Shown: positions 45,428 through 53,845 of the stretch, piece after piece | Layout: every line of letters begins with the position of its first letter | Position numbering within the stretch: the first letter of the stretch is position 1 | Assembly: GCF_900104695.1 (NCBI RefSeq) | Contig: NZ_FNSW01000001.1 | Coordinates: 2,170,001 to 2,234,000, forward strand | Direction: 5' to 3' | Source: Paenibacillus sp. GP183 | GTDB lineage: Bacteria > Bacillota > Bacilli > Paenibacillales > NBRC-103111 | DNA: 64,000 nt | Made by a program: the position numbers and the translations under genes | Notes under the pieces: generated by a model | What the model saw: only the letters and a program-made list of their open reading frames with translations | Database searches by the model: none | What the model was told of the DNA's origin: nothing

Positions 45428-45583
45428 ATGAGCAAAGAGCAATTTGACGTGCTGTTTGAGCATGTATTTGAGAAAGCCGTAAACGAAATTTATCAGGATG
45501 CTCCTCCGATACCCTCTATTACCATTAAACAATCCTGGGCATCCATTCAAAAAAATTTCGATGATCAACCTAAAGCCAACTAA
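45428..45583 (+). CDS. Small protein of 51 residues, divergent from the ComQ-like gene
   Basis: MSKEQFDVLFEHVFEKAVNE forms an amphipathic acidic helix, followed by a proline-rich turn (DAPPIPSI) and TIKQSWASIQKNFDD with a single tryptophan. GGGAG lies 8 bases before the ATG and a terminator follows at once, so it is very likely a real gene. It could be a peptide partner of the prenyl synthase, but the Trp is 16 residues from the end, further than in known ComX. No family is recognised. Confidence 0.65.
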   Translation: MSKEQFDVLFEHVFEKAVNEIYQDAPPIPSITIKQSWASIQKNFDDQPKAN

Positions 45584-45616
45584 AACCTGCACTCCATTCT
45601 CTTGGGGCAGCAGGTT
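45582..45616 (+). terminator. Terminator after the 51-residue ORF
   Basis: AAACCTGC and GCAGGTTT form an 8-bp stem with a loop of about 19 bases, followed by a run of T. Confidence 0.75.
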
Positions 45617-45740
45617 TTTTTGTTGGGACGAAAAGGCAGAATTATATGCTTGGGCCGCAAGTTTTTGGGAATGTGTGGATGAATTGCTTTTGTTTCAAAA
45701 AATGGCTAGAGTTAAGTAAAAACGAACCATAAAGGATGTC

Positions 45741-46046
45741 ATGAATATGCTCTTAGCTTGGATACAAATCATTTTGTTTGTTTCCATTGTCATTTTATTA
45801 GGATTGTCCGTCTATCATAGTGTGAAGTCCAGAACACACAAGGATCCCAAAATGCGTGGCATTTATGCAGCTCGAATGAATATATTTATGGGTGCTATGC
45901 TCATTATGATTGCGGTCACCCAGCTGTTCTTTTTCAGCGAATCCGTATTTAGAAGAATCTTTGGGATTGTCTGCTTTTTGTTGGGCTTTTTTAATGTGTT
46001 TGCCGGGATCCGCAATCACGGGTACTTTCAGCGCATGAAAGGGTAA
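45741..46046 (+). CDS. ytpI: YtpI-family membrane protein
   Basis: A protein of 101 residues with three predicted membrane helices (AWIQIILFVSIVILLGL, IFMGAMLIMIAVTQLFFF and IFGIVCFLLGFFNVFAGI). The pattern and its place beside ytoI match B. subtilis YtpI, whose function is unknown. AAAGGA lies 4 bases before the first ATG and 10 before the next (45747), so either could be used. It converges with ytoI, with 2 bp between the stops. Confidence 0.82.
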   Translation: MNMLLAWIQIILFVSIVILLGLSVYHSVKSRTHKDPKMRGIYAARMNIFMGAMLIMIAVTQLFFFSESVFRRIFGIVCFLLGFFNVFAGIRNHGYFQRMKG

Positions 46047-46048
46047 GC

Positions 46049-47386
46049 TTATGAAGGATCGATGACCTGAACGGTCAGCATTGCTTTGGAAACCATGGCT
46101 CCTGAATGAAAAATTTCCACATCGATTTTACCAAATTTACGGCTTATCTCGATAATGGTAGGCCGTATTTCTATTTGGCTGTCAATTTGGACTGGCCGCA
46201 AGAAGTAATTCGACATGTTGTCCATGACGAAATCGCCTTTTTTGTAATCTTTAACGACTCGGTAAGCTGCTTGGGTCATTAAAGTGGTAAGCACTCCTTC
46301 AGATACTGTGCCGAAATGGTTGGTCATCTGCGGTGTGATGGAGCCGCGGAATGTAAGATTTCCTTGTTCATCCCGGATTTCCCCCATACCGGACCAAATT
46401 AAATCCTCAAAGGTCTCTCCGTTTTGCGGCTGCTTTTGAATGTACTGCATCGCCTTTAGCACTTCTTGACGACTGAGGATACCCAGCAGCTTTCGACTGC
46501 TATCCACTACCGGCAGCAGCTCAATGCCCTCCCACACCATCATATGTGCTGCGGAAGCAACAGACGTTTGCGCCGAAGCCGTTAACGGGTTGCGAGTCAT
46601 CAGCTTCTCCATGCTGTGCTCTGGATTGGCGCCAACCATATCTTTGGAAGTGACTACTCCAACTACGCGATTCCAATCATCCACGACCGGGAAACGACTG
46701 TGGCCCGTCTCTTCCAGCAGGCGCTGCCAATCCTTAAGAGTGCTGCTTAATTTTAGGTAATAAAGTACGGTGCCTGAAGCTAAAATGTCCTCCACCAGCA
46801 AAATTTTCTTTTTGATCAAACGATCGTAAATCGCTCTATTGATCATGGAAGCTACGGTAAAGGTATCATAGCTGCTCGAAATAATCGGAAGCTCCCGCTC
46901 ATCCGCCAGCTTCTTAACCCCTTCGCTCGTATTAAAGCCTCCCGTAATCAAAACACCGGCTCCTTGCTCCAATGCGCCATGATGCGCTTCATTGCGGTTA
47001 CCTACAATAAGCAGGCTTCCTGCTTCAATGTAACGCATCATGGCGTCTTGCTCCATCGCACCGATGACAAATTTGTGCAGGGTTTTGTGAAGTCCTCTGG
47101 CTCCACCCAGAACAATGCCATCGACCATGTTGACGACCTCGGCGAAGGTGAGCTTATCGATGTTTTGCCTAAGCTTTTTCTCGACACGCACAGTGCCGAT
47201 TCTTTCCTTCGTGCTTACCAACCCTTGATTTTCCGCTTCTTTGATCGCCCTATAGGCGGTTCCCTCGCTTACATCCAGATATTTGGAAATTTTCCGCACA
47301 GAAATTCGGCTGCCTACCTGCAGGCTTTCAATATGATGCAAGATTTGTTCATGCTTGGTTAATGTCGCTTGAGCTGTTTCATCCAC
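46049..47386 (-). CDS. ytoI: YtoI: HTH, DRTGG, CBS pair and hotdog domain regulator
   Basis: A protein of 445 residues. It has an N-terminal GntR-like HTH (RISVRKISKYLDVSEGTAYRAIKEAE), a DRTGG domain (VNMVDGIVLGGARGL), two CBS motifs (HSRFPVVDDWNRVVGVVTSKDM and GIELLPVVDSSRKLLGILSR) and a C-terminal 4HBT hotdog domain. This domain order is typical of YtoI. CBS domains suggest adenine nucleotide sensing and the hotdog part may bind acyl-CoA. Targets are unknown. Confidence 0.88.
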   Translation of the reverse strand: MDETAQATLTKHEQILHHIESLQVGSRISVRKISKYLDVSEGTAYRAIKEAENQGLVSTKERIGTVRVEKKLRQNIDKLTFAEVVNMVDGIVLGGARGLHKTLHKFVIGAMEQDAMMRYIEAGSLLIVGNRNEAHHGALEQGAGVLITGGFNTSEGVKKLADERELPIISSSYDTFTVASMINRAIYDRLIKKKILLVEDILASGTVLYYLKLSSTLKDWQRLLEETGHSRFPVVDDWNRVVGVVTSKDMVGANPEHSMEKLMTRNPLTASAQTSVASAAHMMVWEGIELLPVVDSSRKLLGILSRQEVLKAMQYIQKQPQNGETFEDLIWSGMGEIRDEQGNLTFRGSITPQMTNHFGTVSEGVLTTLMTQAAYRVVKDYKKGDFVMDNMSNYFLRPVQIDSQIEIRPTIIEISRKFGKIDVEIFHSGAMVSKAMLTVQVIDPS

Positions 47387-47477
47387 CTGTTACATACACC
47401 CCGACTCTAATCTGTAATAGTCTGTACTATAAGTATAGCGATTGTTAAGAATTAGGACAATCGGGGTAAATGAAAAG

Positions 47478-47522
47478 AAAAAAGGAGTCCTTGCACCCTT
47501 CTGAGGGACAAGAACTCCTTGA
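47478..47522 (-). terminator. Terminator of the small membrane protein gene
   Basis: On the minus strand CAAGGAGT and its partner ACTCCTT form a stem around a GC-containing loop, followed by six T. Confidence 0.7.
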
Positions 47523-47529
47523 ATGCCGT

Positions 47530-47772
47530 TTAATTTTTTTCTCTGACCGGGGAATTTTGTACATGCTCCGTCTTTACCTGCCTTGCCCGATCATCCTCAA
47601 CACCGAGAATTTCGTGTAAATTCGCAGCCACGATAAGCAGAGCCAAACCAATCCAAACCACGGTAAAGGTCGTGGAAAGCGAAAATTCCAAGTTAAATTT
47701 CAGCCGGGGCAGTGAATAAAACAGCATCCCCAGCGCCAAACTCATAAGAATCACATGCTTTAAACCTCTCAT
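47530..47772 (-). CDS. Small two-helix membrane protein
   Basis: A protein of 80 residues with hydrophobic helices at about 6-22 and 34-52 and a charged tail (EDDRARQVKTEHVQN). AAGGAGC precedes the ATG. No family is recognised. It is transcribed alone, upstream of ytoI on the same strand but separated by a terminator. Confidence 0.65.
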   Translation of the reverse strand: MRGLKHVILMSLALGMLFYSLPRLKFNLEFSLSTTFTVVWIGLALLIVAANLHEILGVEDDRARQVKTEHVQNSPVREKN

Positions 47773-47871
47773 TATGTCTAAGCTCCTTTCACCGAATGGA
47801 TGCTCTTAATTGGATGATCCTATAAGCAAGTTTATGAGACAAGTCCGCCAAATATGAATGGAGGATCAATG

Positions 47872-48924
47872 ATGAACAAATTACGGAATATAAGGATCGG
47901 CAGTATGGCAATGGCAACCGCTTTATTCGGCATTGGCTTCGCTCATGTACAAGCAGAATCTGCAGCCCCCCTACTTCGATTTTCGGTGATCAGTGACATT
48001 CATGTTGAGTCTGGAAATCATGAATCGGTAAGAAAGACCAAGCATGCACTTAACGACCTGAATGCGACCATTCCCAAGTTTGATGCACTTGTCATCAACG
48101 GCGACCTGGGCCAAGGCACAATGAATGATTATATCACATTGAAAAATCTGCTCAAGAACGTCCCTCTGCCGCCGAACGTTCTTTATACCATCGGCAATCA
48201 TGAGTATTACAATGCTTTGCATGATCCAAATGGAAAATGGTCTTTGAACACCTTCCCAAATGGTGAGACGGAAAAGGCATCCCAACAAAGATTTCTGAAT
48301 TTTGTCGGGCGGCCCAGCCTTTACGATGATGCCTGGATTTCCGGATACCATTTCATCATGCTCGGTTCCGAGAAGTACCGGCAGTCCGATTTATCCATCA
48401 ATGAGGATGCCTGGCTTTCCAATGAGCAGCTCACATGGCTGCATCAAAAGCTGCTGGCCGATGATCAGTCAGGTAAGCCAGTGTTTGTCTTTTTGCATCA
48501 GCCATTGCCTTACACAGTAGCCGGAAGCAGCGTTAATTATAATAGTCGAGGTGTGGTGCAGCATGAAAAACTGAAGGAAATCCTTTCGGAGCATCCTCAG
48601 GTTATTTTTTTCAGCGGGCATACGCACTGGGAGCTGGCCTCAAAAAATACGCTGGTCAAGGATAAGTTTACGATGGTAAACAGTTCGTCCGTGTATGATC
48701 CTTATGATGAAAACGATAAACCGTATAGTCTAAACCAGCGTCGCAGCGAAGGTCTCGTTGTTGAAGTTTATCCGGATAAAATGCTGATTCAAGGACGGGA
48801 TTTCACGAAGCATTCGTGGATCCCCCAGGCTCGTTTCGAAATAAAAACCGAATCCAACCGGCTTTTTGGCCAATTTCAAGTCCTAACGGAGCTTCAACGC
48901 CCTTATGGTTTTCTTATAGAGTAG
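47872..48924 (+). CDS. Secreted metallophosphoesterase
   Basis: A protein of 350 residues with a signal peptide (basic [10 protein letters not shown], hydrophobic [14 protein letters not shown], cleavage near VQA-ES). The calcineurin-like core has [28 protein letters not shown] and FFSGHTHWE, which ligate two metal ions. The substrate may be phosphoester, nucleotide or cell-wall material. Two ATGs follow GGAGG; 47872 has better spacing. Its 3' end overlaps the convergent acyltransferase gene by 42 bp. Confidence 0.88.
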   Translation: MNKLRNIRIGSMAMATALFGIGFAHVQAESAAPLLRFSVISDIHVESGNHESVRKTKHALNDLNATIPKFDALVINGDLGQGTMNDYITLKNLLKNVPLPPNVLYTIGNHEYYNALHDPNGKWSLNTFPNGETEKASQQRFLNFVGRPSLYDDAWISGYHFIMLGSEKYRQSDLSINEDAWLSNEQLTWLHQKLLADDQSGKPVFVFLHQPLPYTVAGSSVNYNSRGVVQHEKLKEILSEHPQVIFFSGHTHWELASKNTLVKDKFTMVNSSSVYDPYDENDKPYSLNQRRSEGLVVEVYPDKMLIQGRDFTKHSWIPQARFEIKTESNRLFGQFQVLTELQRPYGFLIE

Positions 48925-49944
48925 AGTAACTGCCCATGGGATCAGGACCAACAACACGACCAATGCAATATTATACAGATTAAACCATATTATCGGCCCA
49001 AGTGCAGGCCATGCATATTTAAATAAGGATAACAATGCGGGATGCATCAAATAAACTCCGTAAGATGCCGCTCCCAAAGACGTAAAAATTCCTGCGAGCC
49101 TTGGAAGCCCGCGTTCCATCTTCCGTGTCAGCCAAAGCATCGAGATGCCTACACCCATTGTATACAGCGTCCAAACGGCAATAAACCAAGTATTTTCAAT
49201 AAATGTACCCTTTTGCTCCACAATAAATAAGCATCCGTAAACGATTCCGCTAAGGATCGTAAAGGGAACAACCCACCAAGCCGCTTTGCGAATCCATTCA
49301 ATGAAAGCTTGATAATGGATCCCTATGTAACCTCCAAGAAGAAAAAAGCTGAAATAAGTGACACACAGTGAAGCATCATGTGGTCCATAACCGCCGAACC
49401 AATGACTGTTTATATAAAAGACGGCTTGAACAGCCGCTCCCCACCAAGGCAAATAATCACGGAACGCTTTCACTTTTCGGGCAAGGCTGACCAGAAGCGG
49501 AAACAATACATAAAACTGCAGGATAATAATCATGAAATACAAATGATAGCTGGAATCCGCCCATGGCAGCAGTTTGGCAAAATCTATTAAATTCACACGA
49601 ATGGGATGACCAGCCGTTGTCAACCAAGGGTAAAACACATAGTAAAAAAACGACCAGAGGATATACGGAATGACAATCTGACGCACTCTCTTAAGATAAA
49701 ACTCCCAAGTTTTCCTGCCGTTCCAGGAATCAAAATAGACGTAGAACAGAACAAGCCCGCTGATGAAAATAAACAAAGGCACGGCAAAGGTGGAGACTCG
49801 ATTGATAAACAAATATAACAATTGGGTAGTGCTTTCCCCCATAATTTCCTTCAAAGTTCCTTCGGCAGTCACATGAATGATGACTACAGCCATAATGGCC
49901 AGTGCTCTCACGATGTCCATTTCGGTAATTTTGGGCTTTGCCAC
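48883..49944 (-). CDS. Membrane acyltransferase (Acyl_transf_3, OafA/YrhL-like)
   Basis: A protein of 353 residues with about ten membrane helices. The N-terminal motif [20 protein letters not shown] carries the catalytic-type His and [12 protein letters not shown] and [14 protein letters not shown] are further family hallmarks. Members acylate sugars, glycans or peptides at the membrane. The GTG at 49944 with an AAGG site is preferred over an upstream TTG with no ribosome binding site. Confidence 0.85.
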   Translation of the reverse strand: MAKPKITEMDIVRALAIMAVVIIHVTAEGTLKEIMGESTTQLLYLFINRVSTFAVPLFIFISGLVLFYVYFDSWNGRKTWEFYLKRVRQIVIPYILWSFFYYVFYPWLTTAGHPIRVNLIDFAKLLPWADSSYHLYFMIIILQFYVLFPLLVSLARKVKAFRDYLPWWGAAVQAVFYINSHWFGGYGPHDASLCVTYFSFFLLGGYIGIHYQAFIEWIRKAAWWVVPFTILSGIVYGCLFIVEQKGTFIENTWFIAVWTLYTMGVGISMLWLTRKMERGLPRLAGIFTSLGAASYGVYLMHPALLSLFKYAWPALGPIIWFNLYNIALVVLLVLIPWAVTLLYKKTIRALKLR

Positions 49945-49986
49945 TAAGTTGTGCCTTCTTTCATAAGTTATGCTCAATATTATAAT

Positions 49987-51159
49987 CTATATCCAGGATA
50001 TCAGCCAACCGGCCAGAGCAGTAAAAGCAACAATCAACCATGGCGGCAATTTCCAATACATGAGCAAAACAAAGGCAGCCAGAACAATCCCAAAATCCAC
50101 CGGAGTATGAACTGCACTGGTCCAAACCGGGTTATATAATGCTGCTAACAGCATACCGACGACTACGGCATTAATTCCGAATAAAGCGCGTTTGGCTGAG
50201 GCTCTTTGGCGTAAGGAATGCCAGAATGGCAGCACGCCGATCACCAGCAAAAATGCAGGGAGAAAAATCGCCATCAGTGATGCCGCAGCTCCGACCCAGC
50301 CTTTCATGGCCATTCCCAGGTATGCGGCAAATGTAAAAAGCGGCCCCGGCACAGCTTGCGCGGCGCCGTAACCTGCCAAAAATTGCTGCTCCGTCATCCA
50401 GCCGGGTGAGACCACCTCTCGCTCCAGCAGCGGAAGAACGACATGTCCGCCTCCGAAGACAAGCGCACCCGAGTGGTAAAAGCTGTCGATCAGCGCCACC
50501 CAATCGGTCGGATATATGATTCTCAGCAAGGGAAGTAGAATCAATAGTCCAAAAAATAGAATCAATGCGGCTGCGGCAGGCTTTTTGGATATCGTTTTCG
50601 GCAGCTCGGATGCTGCTTCTACTGGAGCTTCCTTGTAAAAAGCAAGCCCAGCAAGCCCTCCTGCCGCAATCAGGAGCACCTGGCTCCATGACGAGCTCCA
50701 AAGCAGAGTCACTATAGCCGTAATAACGGCAATGCTCATTCTTGTGCGGTCCGGGGTCAAGCTTTTGCCCATGCCCCATACGGCTTGAGCGATGATCACA
50801 ACCGCAGCAAGCTGCAGGCCGTGAATCCAGCCTGAACCGCTCGTTCCATAACCTTGGTACAAGTATCCAAAGATGGCTAAAGCCAGCGCAGATGGCATTG
50901 TAAATCCTAGCCAAGCAATAATGGCGCCAGGTAAACCGCCTCGCATGAGCCCAATCCCGATACCGATCTGGCTGCTCGCCGGGCCAGGCAAAAATTGGCA
51001 CAATGCCACCATATCCGCATAGCTTTTTTCATCCAGCCACTTTTTCCTATGCACATATTCTTCGCGGAAGTATCCAATATGAGCAATCGGACCGCCAAAA
51101 GAAGTTAATCCCAGCTTGAGAGATACCTTGAACAATTCCCATAATGACGAATGAACCAT
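49987..51159 (-). CDS. chrA: Chromate transporter ChrA family
   Basis: A protein of about 390 residues with the duplicated CHR domain. The first half has GLTSFGGPIAHIGYFREEYV and FLPGPASSQIGIGIGLMRGG; the second half has HSGALVFGGGHVVLPLLERE and QAVPGPLFTFAAYLGMA. It probably exports chromate or sulfate-like anions. The ATG at 51159 follows GGAG at 13 bases; an in-frame GTG at 51171 lies right beside that site. It lies 42 bp upstream of the acyltransferase gene on the same strand. Confidence 0.9.
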   Translation of the reverse strand: MVHSSLWELFKVSLKLGLTSFGGPIAHIGYFREEYVHRKKWLDEKSYADMVALCQFLPGPASSQIGIGIGLMRGGLPGAIIAWLGFTMPSALALAIFGYLYQGYGTSGSGWIHGLQLAAVVIIAQAVWGMGKSLTPDRTRMSIAVITAIVTLLWSSSWSQVLLIAAGGLAGLAFYKEAPVEAASELPKTISKKPAAAALILFFGLLILLPLLRIIYPTDWVALIDSFYHSGALVFGGGHVVLPLLEREVVSPGWMTEQQFLAGYGAAQAVPGPLFTFAAYLGMAMKGWVGAAASLMAIFLPAFLLVIGVLPFWHSLRQRASAKRALFGINAVVVGMLLAALYNPVWTSAVHTPVDFGIVLAAFVLLMYWKLPPWLIVAFTALAGWLISWI

Positions 51160-51253
51160 AGATCTCGGCACTCTCCTGTTTCACCATTCTCCGTCGCAAA
51201 ATTCGAGATTATTGTATCATTATCATCTCAAGCTTGTCGATTGATGAAGATAC

Positions 51254-52246
51254 TTACTTCCAAATTGATGTGATAGGCTTCACTTTCTGGCTTTCTCCTA
51301 GCACAGGGAGATGATATAGATCTTCAATCGTCCGCAGCAAGTGATAATGGTTTACATTTTCATCATACTTTCCGGGTTTGACCATAGGTCCGACAAAGAT
51401 TAAGGGAATCTGGTTCGCTTTGCCGAAATCATCCTCATCCCAAGTGACGATCAGCAAGCTATTGTTTTTTTCCGCCCACGACGCATAGGCATCCATATTC
51501 TTTTTCAGCCAGTCATCAGCCTCTTTAATGGTTCCGTCGTGCATATCATTCTGGTGATTCGGAATGACAAATGAAACGGTTGGAAGCTTGGAAAAGTCCT
51601 TTGGGAAGTCGGTGAGCGGCCGATTCAATTCCTCAGGCACGTTCGAAAACTGCACCCACGGATTATGCTTGCGTGCATAGCCTTTGGAAGAGCATCCGCT
51701 ATAGCCGACCTTCGGCAAATCCTCTGAATAACCAGTGAAGGTCAATTTGGCTTTTAATAATTCGCTCGCCAGATTGTCTGCAGAGAAGGGCTTCTGGCAG
51801 GAATCGTCTTTGATCCCTTGTGTGGATCCCGAAAAAAGCCCGATGTAATTCCCTTGGCTTGGGTGAGTAATGCCGTGCGCATCAGTAAATAAGGCTCCAC
51901 GCTGAATAAGCGCATGCATATAAGGAGCATCCGGGCTCTCCATGATCTGTTCGTAGGAGTGATTTTCCTCAACAACAATAACAATATGGTCTATATTCAT
52001 GTCTGCAATCCCCTTTGGGGCTGCAGGTGCGCTTTGTTTTGGAGTAGTGGTGCCGGCGGTATTCGGTGAAGCTGCAGGATTTGGGCTGAGGGTGTTTGTT
52101 GTTGGATTTACCGATTGTGCCGGGGATGTTTGGACTGAAGCCGATTGTAAAGGGGTTGTCTGATTGTTTGTGGAATTACAACCTGCTCCTATTAATATAG
52201 TTAGAGAAAGAACGATTCCAATAAGATATTGAGTTCTAGACATCAT
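51254..52246 (-). CDS. Lipoprotein phosphoesterase (acid phosphatase-like)
   Basis: A protein of 330 residues. The signal MMSRTQYLIGIVLSLTILI ends in the lipobox IGAGC, so the protein is probably anchored outside the membrane by a lipidated cysteine. A Thr/Ser/Pro/Asn-rich linker follows. The phosphoesterase domain has IDHIVIVVEENHSYEQIM, SQGNYIGLFSG, FVIPNHQNDMHDG and LLIVTWDEDD, as in AcpA and phospholipase C-like enzymes. The ATG at 52246 has GGAGG 7 bases upstream. It could release phosphate under PhoPR control, but no Pho box was identified. Confidence 0.85.
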   Translation of the reverse strand: MMSRTQYLIGIVLSLTILIGAGCNSTNNQTTPLQSASVQTSPAQSVNPTTNTLSPNPAASPNTAGTTTPKQSAPAAPKGIADMNIDHIVIVVEENHSYEQIMESPDAPYMHALIQRGALFTDAHGITHPSQGNYIGLFSGSTQGIKDDSCQKPFSADNLASELLKAKLTFTGYSEDLPKVGYSGCSSKGYARKHNPWVQFSNVPEELNRPLTDFPKDFSKLPTVSFVIPNHQNDMHDGTIKEADDWLKKNMDAYASWAEKNNSLLIVTWDEDDFGKANQIPLIFVGPMVKPGKYDENVNHYHLLRTIEDLYHLPVLGESQKVKPITSIWK

Positions 52247-52278
52247 TGTTCGGCCTCCTGATTGTTAACTTTCATCCT

Positions 52279-52317
52279 ATTATAGCCCCTTTTGGAAATC
52301 AAATTCCAAAAGGGGCT
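52279..52317. promoter_or_regulatory. 14-bp perfect dyad beside a TATAAT in a divergent promoter
   Basis: AGCCCCTTTTGGAA (52284-52297) and TTCCAAAAGGGGCT (52304-52317) are exact inverted repeats separated by 6 bases. On the minus strand TATAAT (52279-52284) touches the dyad, so a protein bound here would block the phosphoesterase promoter. It could also fold as a leader hairpin for the plus-strand genes. Confidence 0.5.
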
Positions 52318-52464
52318 TCTCATTTTCGTATACTTGGCCATGGACATTCATGAGCTTGCATCTCTGTTTTCCTTCGATTCTTGAAGTCAATTGCTTTGGC
52401 ACCAAGGGATATATGTCCTCATATGATGGAGTAGTTCACTTGCCTGCTGGAAGGAGTGTGCGCT

Positions 52465-53835
52465 TTGCACAGAACAAAAATCGGGATTTCCATTCAAGGC
52501 ACCAGCATCTATTTGGACGAACGGACCCTCATGCTCAGCGAATCAGTGGTGAAAAAATGGAAAATCTCAACCAATCAAAGCCTCATGCTGCAGCATGGAT
52601 CTTTCAAGCAGGAGGTCAAGATTGTGCCTTTCGCTCGTACCCATATCTTGCGGATGAATCCGGCATTGGCTGCAAGGCTCGGTCTTCATCAAGGAGCGAC
52701 ACTCTGCTTGCAGTATAGAGCATCCAGACAAACCTTGCGCCTCGGACCGCTTATTGGTGTGATGGTCAGCCGTGTGTATGCCAGTTCCGTGGATAAGCCT
52801 TTCGGGGCGATGACCGCCTTCTGCAATGAAATGACAGAAGCCTGCAGACAGTTTGGGGCACAGATATTTTTTGTCACTCCCGATGAATTGCAAGCAGATC
52901 CTCAAAGCATCAATGGGCACGTTTACAGTCATGATCAATGGAGCAAAAAATCGTTTCCTGTCCCGAACGTCATATACAATCGCCTGACTTCACGCAAATA
53001 CGAGAGCCTTGCGAATGTGCAGAACTTTATGAAGGACGTTAAAGCGCGCGGCACTCAAATTTTTAATGAAAAATACCTAGATAAAACTGAGGTTTTCGAT
53101 GCTCTCAGCAAGGATCCATCGATTCACATCTATTTGCCTGAATCTTATTTATTTAAAAATTATCAAATGCTAAAATCAATGTCCAGCCGCTATAGCACTC
53201 TGTTTCTCAAACCCATTACAGGCAGTCTCGGAAAAGGAATCATTCGCATCGAAAAGCATCCCGGCGGCTCTTATAATTGTCAATTTACGAATGCAGGCGG
53301 CGTACGAAGGAAAGAATTTGACTCGCTGCCCGCACTGTTTACTGCACTCTCAGGCAAGCTGAAATCACAAAGATACCAACTCCAGCAAGGTGTGGAATTA
53401 ATTACAGCCGAAGGCAGGCCGGTAGATTTTCGAGCATTAGTTCAAAAAGGAGCCCAAGGTGTCTGGACCATTACCTCGGTGGTTGCCAGAATCGCCAGCA
53501 CACAGCAATTCGTCTCGAATATTGCTCGCGGCGGGAGCCTCGGCAACGTAAAAGATACACTAGGTAAATCTTCCTTGAATGCGCTGCAGCGAGTTTCTGT
53601 TTATGGCAAATTACGCAAGGCCTCTCTCGATATCGCAGCAAGCATCGAAGCTCAGATTCCATTCCATTTTGGCGAGCTTGGCATCGATCTTGCTGTGGAT
53701 TCACAAGGAAGAGTTTGGCTGCTGGAGGTTAACTCCAAGCCTTCCAAGGATGACAACACGCCTTTATCCGAGCAAAAAATTCGGCCCTCCGTCAAGCAAA
53801 TTGTCCAATACGCCAGATTTTTAGCCAAATATTGA
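52465..53835 (+). CDS. YheC/YheD-family ATP-grasp protein 1 (with N-terminal barrel domain)
   Basis: A protein of 456 residues. The first 95 residues form a small beta domain (KIGISIQGTSIYLDERTLML to RLGPLIGVMVSR). The rest is the YheC/D ATP-grasp: VIYNRLTSRKYE, LFLKPITGSLGKGIIRIEK (nucleotide loop), QQGVELITAEGRPVDFRALV and the metal-binding LLEVNSKPSKDD. B. subtilis YheC and YheD are spore-associated; the ligation substrate is unknown. The TTG start at 52465 is set by AAGGAG with 8 bases of spacing. It is first of five. Confidence 0.87.
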   Translation: MHRTKIGISIQGTSIYLDERTLMLSESVVKKWKISTNQSLMLQHGSFKQEVKIVPFARTHILRMNPALAARLGLHQGATLCLQYRASRQTLRLGPLIGVMVSRVYASSVDKPFGAMTAFCNEMTEACRQFGAQIFFVTPDELQADPQSINGHVYSHDQWSKKSFPVPNVIYNRLTSRKYESLANVQNFMKDVKARGTQIFNEKYLDKTEVFDALSKDPSIHIYLPESYLFKNYQMLKSMSSRYSTLFLKPITGSLGKGIIRIEKHPGGSYNCQFTNAGGVRRKEFDSLPALFTALSGKLKSQRYQLQQGVELITAEGRPVDFRALVQKGAQGVWTITSVVARIASTQQFVSNIARGGSLGNVKDTLGKSSLNALQRVSVYGKLRKASLDIAASIEAQIPFHFGELGIDLAVDSQGRVWLLEVNSKPSKDDNTPLSEQKIRPSVKQIVQYARFLAKY

Positions 53836-53845
53836 GGTGGAAGTC

